From positions 1 through 10,111 of the forward strand of contig CAZAZT010000136.1 in NCBI GenBank assembly GCA_964489645.1: a stretch of 10,111 nucleotides of DNA, read 5' to 3'. Position numbers and translations under genes: made by a program. The stretch's first letter is position 1. The number at the start of each line of letters is the position of its first letter. The DNA is from JBEEPE01 sp964489645. Its GTDB lineage: Bacteria > Verrucomicrobiota > Verrucomicrobiia > Chthoniobacterales > Chthoniobacteraceae. The notes below the pieces were generated by a model that made no database searches, had not been told where the DNA came from, and worked only from the letters and a program-made list of their open reading frames with translations. Below are positions 1 to 9,400 of the stretch, one piece after another.

Positions 1-4
1 TCTC

Positions 5-418
5 CTACAACCCGTCGAACCCTGCTTCCGAGCGCACGTAACGCAGCGTCGCGGTCCAGCGAATCTCCTTGCCGTTGAGCGTCTGAACCCGCGTGCCGAT
101 CAACATCGGCGCCAACCACTTCACATTCCCGCTCCCATACGTCTGCACCGCCGCCCCACTCAACTCCCAACGGTTCACCCCGCGCCCACTCACATCGCCC
201 ATCACCCCAATCCAACTCAACCGCTCCGTCAGCCCGTACCCCTTCACCCCAACCCGCTTCCAACTCCCCGTCTCCGCATCCTCCCATCCACCCCTCTGCC
301 CTGCCCTCACCGGCGCCACTCGCCAACGCATCTTCCCGCTCACCACATCCACCGCCCACTCATACCGCTCCACCTTCCCTCCAACCTGCGCGCTCACCTC
401 GTAAACCTTCACCGGCGC
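5..418 (-). other. Unrecognised Trp-rich C-terminal region (residues 3227-3363)
   Basis: The last roughly 137 residues do not follow the Ig-like period and lack the Y-x-W-x-x-(N/D)-G plus D-x-G-x-Y signature. They contain Trp at 3247, 3258, 3271, 3279, 3295, 3310, 3327 and 3347, and alternate hydrophobic and charged residues in a way that suggests beta strands. Two segments look loosely alike: 'K-M-R-W-R-V-A-P-V' (3255-3263) and 'N-V-K-W-L-A-P-M-L' (3324-3332). There is no C-terminal hydrophobic helix, Arg tail, LPXTG or other sorting motif that I can identify; the protein ends in G-F-D-G-L. It could be an anchoring, secretion or ligand-binding domain. I do not assign a family. Confidence 0.6.
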
Positions 419-3400
419 AAGATCCATGAACCCTTCCCCGTCCGCTCCCTCAGACACACCAGCCATCCCACCCCCACCACCATTCAACACTCTCTGCGTC
501 ACGATCACCGGCGCACCCTTGCTCATCACACTCCCCCCAGGCCCGCTCACTCGCACCGCGTAACTCCCGCTATCGCTCTCCACCGCAGACCGGATGAACA
601 ACCGCGCCCCACGACTCCCACTCACCGCCCCGTTGTCCGACAACGTCACACCACCCTTCAGCCATTGATACTCCAGCGGCCCATCCCCAATCGCCTCCAC
701 CTCCAACGCCACAGGCGTCCCCTTCCCAACCGTCATCCCACTCGGTTGCCGACGCAACCCAACCGCCTGCACCAACTCCACCGGCACCGCGCGTGAGTAA
801 ATCACCCCGCCGCTGCGTCCGCTGACCCGCACGTCATACCACCCCGTCTGACCTCCCTCCAACCCCGCCAACACCAACTCGCGATCATCCGCACCGGCCA
901 AGTCCTTCCCATCCTTGCGCCACTGATACTTCAGCCCGCTATCCCCCAGCGCTTCCACCCCAAGCACCACCCGCGTTCCCGCCGCAACACGGGCTCCAAT
1001 AGGCTCCTTCTCCACGCGCAACGTCTCCATCACTTTCAGCGCCATCTCATTGGACTCCACCTGGTTCACTCCATCGCTCACCACCACCACGTACTCCCCT
1101 TCATCCACACTCCCGACCCCATCCAACACCAAGCGCGAATACACCTCTCCCGCCAACACAACCTCCTTGTCCCCCACTCGCTTCTTCCACTGGTACACCA
1201 CTCCCAACGCACTCTCCGCCTCCACCTCAAACGCCACACTGTCCCCCTGCTCCACCTCGCCCTCTGGCCCGCTCTGACGCACCAACACAATCCCGCTCGT
1301 CAATCCCACCCGCGCCACATTCGTGCTCGCAGCTCCCGCGGCATTCGAGACCACGCACTGGTAATCCCCCTCATCGCTCGCCACAACCTTCTCGATCACC
1401 AACGTTTCGCGGTTCCCCCCCACCACGCTGTACCCGCCCCCTGCCTTCAACTTCCGCCACTCGTACTTTACCGGCAAACTCGTCCCCTCACTCACCCGCA
1501 CCCCCAAACTCACACGCCGCCCCAACGCCGTCACAACGCTCTGCGGCAACTCCTCCAACTCCACTCCTCCCAACACCTCCACCTTCACCGGACGACTCTC
1601 CACCTTCCCAGCCCCATTGCTCACCACCACATCATACGTCCCCTCATCACTCCCCTTCACCGCCGCCATCACGTACACCTCCGAGCGCGCTCCCTCGATC
1701 TGAGCTCCATTCTTGCGCCACTGGTAGCTGATCGGCCCACTCCCGCTCGCCACCACTCGCAACGTCGCTCCACCCCCAGGCAACGCAACCACCGCCTCCG
1801 GCTCCTCCTCGATCCGCACCGCCTCACGCACCGTCACACGCGCTCCCATGCTCGTCACAACCCCTGCCCCGTTCCTCACCTCACACTCGTAAACACCTCC
1901 ATCCACAGACCCTGCCCCCACCACTTCCAGTACGTTCCCCACCTGACCCTCCAACGCACGTCCATCACGCTTCCACTGGTACCTCAACACCCCACTCCCC
2001 TTCGCCTTCACCACCAACATGATCCGCCCACCTGGATTGACGGCCACACCTCTCGGTTGCTCCACCACCTCAGGCGCCTTCTCCAATCCCACCACAAACG
2101 GTGCACTCGCCGCCTCGCCCAAATCCCCTCGCACCACCACCCGATACACCCCCTCCTGCTCCACCCCAACCTTCGCAATCCGGTACTGCGCTCCCACCGC
2201 TCCCGCAATCCGCTTCCCATCCTTCTCCCATTGATACACCAACCCGCTCCCCGCCGCCTTCACGCTCAACACCACACTCCCGCCTCGCTCCACCCCAACA
2301 AACCCATCGCTCGCTGGCTGTTGCTCGATCCGCGTCCGCTTCCTCAACGTCACCTTCGCTCGTTCCGTGCTCACCGCTGCATACACCCCTGCCACTCGCG
2401 TGCTCGAGACCGCCCGCAACACCCACATCCCCTCGTGCAACCGCGCATCACTCTCCTCCACCACATACCGCGCCGCATTCGCTCCACTCACCGCCACCCC
2501 ATCCCGATACCACTGGTACTTCAGTCCGGGCCCTGACACCAAGCCCTCCAACACGAACCCTTCCCCCTCATCCAAACTCACCCCAACAGGTTGCTGCACC
2601 ACCACTGGGATATCCCTCACCCGCAACTGGATCGGCGCCGACTCCACAACCCCAACTCGGTTCTCCACCTCCAACGTGTAACTCCCCTCATCCCCCTCAC
2701 CCACCCCGTTGATCACATACGTACGCCCCGTCGCACCAGGAATCGTCTTACCTCCACGCTTCCACTGGTAATACCTCTCACCCTCTCCCTCCACCGCCGC
2801 ACTCAACGCGCGCTTCAACTCCACCCGTAACCCTGGATCCACTTCCATCTCCTCCTCCCCTCCCCCAATCCGCACCGCCTCGATCACTCGCACCCGCACC
2901 GGACCAACCTCCACCTCACTCACCTTGCCACCAACCAACGCCTCACCCACCACTCGCGCCACATACTCTCCCGCGTCCCCTCGCTCCGCCTTCGCTTTGC
3001 GATACACCGCACCTTCCCCACCCTTCAACTCCTGCCCGTCCTTCTTCCAGTACGCACGCGCCCCGATCCCGCTCACCCCAGCATCCAACACCAACTCCTC
3101 GCCTTCCTTCACCTCCACCACGCCACTCAGCCCACGCTCAACACGCACCACATCCCGCACCTTCACCCGCACAGGCTCCGTGCTCACCCACTCCGTACCC
3201 GCATACACCATCACATCATAATCCGCATCATCCACTTCCCTCGCCGCGTTGATCCGCAACACGCTCGAACTCCCTCCCACAAACACCTCCGCCTGCGCTC
3301 CAACACCATCCCCTTGGATCCGCACCTTCGGCGCTCCCTCATACCCCGCACCTCCATCAACCATCTCCACCCCAGCCAATCGCTTCGTCCCCTTCCCACT

Positions 3401-6400
3401 CCCATCATCCTCCATCACCGCTCGAGCACGCGCTCCCTGACCCCCGCCGCCTTCAAACACCACCGTCGGCTCCTTCTCATACCCGGACCCTCCCTCCACA
3501 ACCTCCACACGCATCACCTCTCCAGCCAACACCCCAACACTCCCGTTCCTCCTCCACCGATACGTCAACTCCTCCACCTTCGCATTCCCCTTGCCCGCGG
3601 CCTTCACCTCCGCCTTCACGCTCAACACAAAGCTCTCCCCGGGATTGACTTCCACCGCCTTCGGCTTCTCCACCACGCGCACCTCATCGGTCACGAACAA
3701 CTGCAATCCCTCCAACCGCACCGTGTTCACCTTCCCCTTCAACACCACCCCGTACTTCCCAGCATCCTCCTTGTCCACCTTCCCGATCTCGTACCGCAAC
3801 CCCTTTGCTCCAGCAATGTTCTCGTACTTCCCATTCACCTGCCGCGTCCACTGCACCTCCAATCCGCTCCCCTCCGCCCCAACCTCAAACCACACGCTCT
3901 CCCCGACATACACTCCACGCGACATCGGCTCGCTCTTCACCACCACTGGCCGGTTCACACTCATCCGCACCGCCTTCGTCACTTCCCTCCCAATCGTCAA
4001 CCGCTCCCCTCCCACCAACGCATAGTTCTCCACCACACAATCATACATCCCCTCATCCCCTACCCCCACTCGCGACGCCTTCAACTCCGCGCTCAGCCCG
4101 ACCTCCCCAAGGATCTCTCGCCCATCCTTCCTCCACTGATAACTCAACGTCCCGCTCCCCTTCGCCTCCACCTTCAAACTCACCGCTCCTCCCGCATTCA
4201 CCTCCACAGCCTCAGGCTGCTTCACGATCTCCACACTACTCCCCACTTCCACCGCCGCATCCTTCGACACCACACTCCCAACCACGTTGCTCACCGCCAC
4301 CCGATACACTCCCCCATCCACACCCCGCACCTTCTCGATCCGCAGCACGTTCCCTGTCGCCCCAGGAATCGACACCCCGTTCCGCTGCCACTGATAACTC
4401 AACGCACCGCTGCCACTCGCCTTCACCCGCAACTCCACTCGTCCACCCGGCGCACTCACCATCGACGCCGGTTGCTCCTCGATCACAGGCGCGCTCCTCA
4501 CCGTCACCCGTGCCACCGCACTCGTGATCACTCGCTCCCCACTCACCACCACATAGTACTGACCGCTGTCCTCCGCGCCCAATCCCTTCAACTCCAACAC
4601 CCTTCCACTCCCTCCAACCACTGCCTCCGTCGCCTTACCCACCACCCGGTACCACCGATACTTCTCCCCTCCCTTCAACCCACTCACTTCCACACTCAAC
4701 ACCGCACTCCCCCCAGGGTTCACCTCCGCTCCAACGGGCTGCTTCTCCACCTTCAACCCGCCCTTCATCCGCACACTCACCCCTCGGCTCACCACCTGAC
4801 TGAACCCATTGCTCACCACGCAATCATACACCCCCTCATCTCCGTAACCCCTCACCATCACCATCATCCGCTGCGCGTTCGCTCGCCCAAGCACCGTCCC
4901 ATCCTTCCTCCACTCGTACTTCAACACTCCGCTCCCTCGCCCAACAACCTCCATCACCATCATCCGCCCCTTCATCACCTCCATCTCCCCTCCCACAAGA
5001 TCTCGCTCCAACCGTACCGCCTCGTTCACCCGCAAATCCGCCTCACTCGCCACACTCCACCCGCCAACACTCCCCTTCACTCGCACCTCATACTTCCCAG
5101 CATCCTTCTCCACAACCTTCGCCAACGTCAGCTCCTCCCCACTCACTCCCTCTATCCGCTTCCCATCCTTCTTCCACTCAAACGCATACGGCCCAGATCC
5201 CTCCACGCCCACCGTCAACCTCACCCCATCCCCAGGGTTCACACGACGCGACTTCAATCCCTCCACTATCCGCGCCGCCTCCTCCACCTTCACCAACGCT
5301 CCCACACTCCTCACCCGCGCACTCACCACGCCGTCCGCTCGCTCCGTGCTCACCACCACCTCATACAGACCCCCATCCTCCGCCCCAACCTTCTCCATCA
5401 CCAACTCCCGCGCGCTCCCTCCCTTCACCTCTTCCCCGTTCCGATACCACTGATACTTCACACGCCCACTCCCTCGCGCCTCCACTCCCAATCCCACTCG
5501 CTCTCCCCCACGATACACCCCGCCCTTCGGCTGACCCACAATCCGCAACGCCTCGCCCACCTTCACCTCCACCTCACGACTCTTCACCTCACGCAACCCG
5601 TTGCTCACCACCACTTGGTACTTCCCTTCCTCCGCCTCGCTCGCGCTCCGGATCACGTACGCCTGCATCCGTCCCGCCTCGCTATCCAACATCTTCCCGT
5701 TCACATACCACTGATAATCGAACGGCCCTCGCCCCTTCACATCCACTCGCAAACTCAACGCATCCCCAGCCCCCACTTCCATCGACTCAGGCTGCCGCAC
5801 AATCTCCAACGGCATCGCGTCCAACTCCACTCGCGCCCCAGCACTGTTCACCGATCCCAACCCATTGCTCACACGGCACACGTAGCGACCCGCATCCCCT
5901 GCCGCCACCTTGCCCAACGACAACTCCGCCCCATCCGCTCCCTCCAGCTTCTTCCCGTCCTTGTACCACTCATACGTCAACGGACTCTCCCCACTCGCTG
6001 ATACCTTCAGCTCAACCTCCGTCCCCTCCACCACTCGCCGCCCCTGCGGATGCCCCGCAATCCGCACCCCCTTCCGCACCGTCAACGCCACAGGCACGCT
6101 CAACACGCTCCCGCCCGCGTTGCTCACCTTCACATCGTACACCCCCTCATCTTCCTCTCGCACCACCGGCATCCCGATCAACGCCGCATCCCCGCTCTCC
6201 TTCACCACAACCCCGTTCCGTCGCCACTGATACACCAATCCCTCCCCGCTCGCCCTCACCAAGAACGCCGCGCTCGTCCCAGGCTTCACCCCCTCCAAAC
6301 TCCTCGGCTGCTCCAAGATCTGCGGCCCTTCCATCATCGTCACCCACGCCGATCCACTCACCACGCTCCCCTTCGTGTTACTCACCACCACCTCATACCG

Positions 6401-9400
6401 ACCCACTGTCCCTTCATCCAACGGCCCAACCGTCAGCATCGGCGCAACTCCTCCCACAACCGCAACTCCCTCGCGTCTCCACTGATAAATCAACCCTTCC
6501 CCACTCGCCACCACTCGCAACGTCACCACACCGCCCGCTCCACCCTTCACCGACACTGGATGCTCCTCCACCTTCGGCACACTACGCGCCTCAACCGCAG
6601 GATCCTTCGCTCCATCCACCGTCACACTCCACACCCCGCTCTTCACACTCCCGTACCCGTTGCTCACCACCACCTCGTACATCCCTTGGTTCTCCCACTC
6701 CTTGCCAGCCAACGCTTTCCCTCGCACCACATACTCTTTCCCAACCGCACCGTAAATCGCTCCCCCATTCCGTAACCACTGGTACTTGAGCACACCGCTC
6801 CCCTCCGCCTCCACCTTCAACCGCAGATCCCCACCTGCACTCACCCGCACCGCTCCGCTCTCCGCCTTCACGATCCGCGGCACGCGCAACACCTCCACCA
6901 CCGCAACCTCACTCACCACCTCTCCCACCCCACTCACCCTCACTCGATACCGCCCTCCATCCTCTCGCTTCACCCCTTCGAGCACCAACTCCGCACCTCG
7001 CTCTCCCTCAACCACTTTCCCATCCCGATACCACTGGTACCCGAACGGCCCATCGCCACCCGCCAATACGCGCAACACCGCGCGTCCTCCCTCTTCCACC
7101 GCAACACCCAACGGCTGCGACACCACGCGCACTCGCTCCTTCACCCGCAACGTCGCATCCCCACTCTCCGCGCGGCTCATCCCGTTCGTCACCACCACAC
7201 GATACAATCCGCCATCCTCCACACGCGCCTTCTCGATCACCCACTCGCGCCCAACCCCGCCAACAATCAGCTCCCCGTTCCGATACCACTGATACTTGAG
7301 TTCCCCTCCCCCCTTCGCGCGCACTCCCATCACCACTCTCTCCCCACTCGCCACCTCTCGGCTCTGCGGATCCCTCTCAATCCCAACTTCCTCCAAAACC
7401 TCCACCTCCACTCGCCCGCTCTCCACCCGCCCTGCCTCATTGCTCACCTCCGCGTAATACCACCCTCCCGATCGACGCCCCGCACTCCAGAGCGTGTACT
7501 CCATGCTCCTTCCCGCTCCCACCTGCTCGCCCTCTCCCACCGCTCCACTCGCACGATACCACTTCACCGTGTACGGACCCTCCCCTCCCACATCCAACCG
7601 CATCACAAATCGTCCGCCCAACGGCACCTCCAACCGCTTGAGCGCTGGCTCAAAACTCCTCACCACCGGTGCCTCCACCCACACCACTTGCCCAACCCCG
7701 CTCACCACCTCGTACTTCCCGCTCCGCACTCGCACCCGGTACTTGCCTGCCTCTTCTTCCCCTCTCCCAAACACTTCCAAGCCCTTCCCAACCGCTCCAC
7801 TCACCGCACTCCACTTCCCTACCCCATCCAACTTCTCCCACTGATACGTCAACCCCTCGCCCTCCGCCTCCACTCCCATCACCCCTCCACGCCCCGACAC
7901 AATCCGCAACACCCCAGGCTGCTTGACCACCTCCACCGCTCGCTTCACCTCCACCTCCACATCCGCACTCCTCACCTTCCCTTCCCCATTCCTCACCTCC
8001 ACCGCATACATCCCTCCATCTCCTCGCTCCACACTCCCATCCTCAAACACCGCACCTCTCGCGCCCACAATCTCTTTCCCGTTCCGATACCACTGATACT
8101 CCAACGCCCCGCTCCCTCGCGCCACTACCTCCAACCGCATCCCCTTCCCTTCCACAACCTCCACTCCCTTCGGCCCAACCTCAATCCGAGGCGCATAACT
8201 CACCTCCACCACCGCTGCCGCTGACTCCACTCGCACCTCCTTACCCTTCACTTCACTCCGCGCCACAACGCGATACTCCCCGCCCTGCTCCGCCCTCACA
8301 TCCAATAACTCCAAACTGCTCCCCTTCACCCCGGACACCACCTCCCCATTCCTCAACCATTCATACCGCACCACTCCGCCCCCACTCTCCGCCACCGCGT
8401 TCATCCGGATCGTCCCTCCCTCAGCCACTTTCCCTCCAACCGGTTGCACCACAAACTCCAACGAACCCACCACTTCCACTCGCATCCCTCTCCTCACACT
8501 CCCTGCCGCATTCTTCACCTCCACCTCGTACATCCCTCCCTCTCCAGCACCCACCTCCTTCAACTCCAACCGCGCTCCATCCTCTCCTTTCAACGCCAAC
8601 CCATCCTTGTACCACTGATAGCGCATCGCACTCGCGCTCCGCGCCACAACCTCCAACACCCCGCTTCCTCCCTCTCGGATCCGATCCGGCCCACTCAAAC
8701 GATCGATCAACGCATACGGCAACACCTTCACCTCCACCACTGCACTCGCCTCCTCTTCCTCCCCGTCACTCACCCGCACCTGATACTTCCCACTATCCTC
8801 CTCCTTCGCTCCCTCAATCCGTAGCACGCTCCCAACCCCGCCCACCACGCGTTGCCCATCCACATACCACTGGTAACTCACCCCAACACTCCCACTCACC
8901 TTCACCCCCATCGTCAGACTCCCGCCCACCCCAACATTCCCTCCCTGAGGCTGTTCCACTATCCCGAACGCTCTTCCAACCTTCAGCTCCACCGCCCGGC
9001 TCTCCACCACCGCTCCCTTCCCATTCTTCACCAACACGCTGTACACACCTCCATCCCCCAACCCAACCACAGGGATCCTCAACACCGGACTGCCCCCACC
9101 TGCCATCGCCACCCCGTTCTTCCTCCACTCATACCCAAGACTTCCTATCCCCTCCGCCACAACCCGCATCTCCGCACTCCCTCCCTTCACCGCATAAACA
9201 CCAAGCGGCTGCACGCGGATCTCCACCCCAGGCCGCACCACCACTCGGATCACACTCCCTCGCCCGCTCCAGAAATCGTTGCGCGCCTCCACCACATACT
9301 CCCCAGCATCCGAGGCTTTGGCTTCCTCAATCTCGATCTCCGCTCCGCTCTGACCACTCAGCACCACCCCATCCTTCTTCCACACATACTCCGCAGCACC

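Larger units (their letters stand above)
6077..7942 (-). repeat. Ig-like domains D9-D15 (residues 719-1340)
   Basis: Seven Ig-like repeats with core Trp at residues 753, 846, 937, 1022, 1107, 1206 and 1291. D9 and D10 form an adjacent pair with a longer loop after the Trp than the usual 'YRNG-x-x-x-G' turn, and D9 carries an additional Trp in it (W762). D10 has W-Y-Y-A-E-V-S-N at strand F. D13 has an enlarged E-F segment containing W1134, and is joined to D14 by an extra stretch of about 12 residues, giving the widest ordinary Trp spacing (99). D11 and D12 are very regular. No Cys occurs. D14 and D15 use 'YQWRREG' and 'YQWRRNG' in place of the YQWYRNG form. Confidence 0.91.

Noticed and set aside
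2120..2128. R-G-D at residues 2657-2659 in the F-G turn of D29 as an integrin-type motif
   Set aside because: Two other R-G-D strings (691-693 and 2372-2374) arise in the conserved D-x-G turn of an Arg/Gly-rich protein, so chance is sufficient. There is no evidence for a eukaryotic receptor target.
2057..2712. Overlapping + strand open frames of 159 and 203 codons
   Set aside because: Both are antisense shadows of the Ig-like domains, low in complexity and Pro/Ser/Thr/His-rich, with no ribosome binding site context or recognisable product.
3314..6001. Long open frame of 895 codons on the + strand
   Set aside because: It lies wholly antisense to the Ig array and encodes a Pro/His/Ser/Leu-rich string without domain signal. 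Its length follows from the C-rich, G-poor + strand, which makes stop codons rare in that frame.
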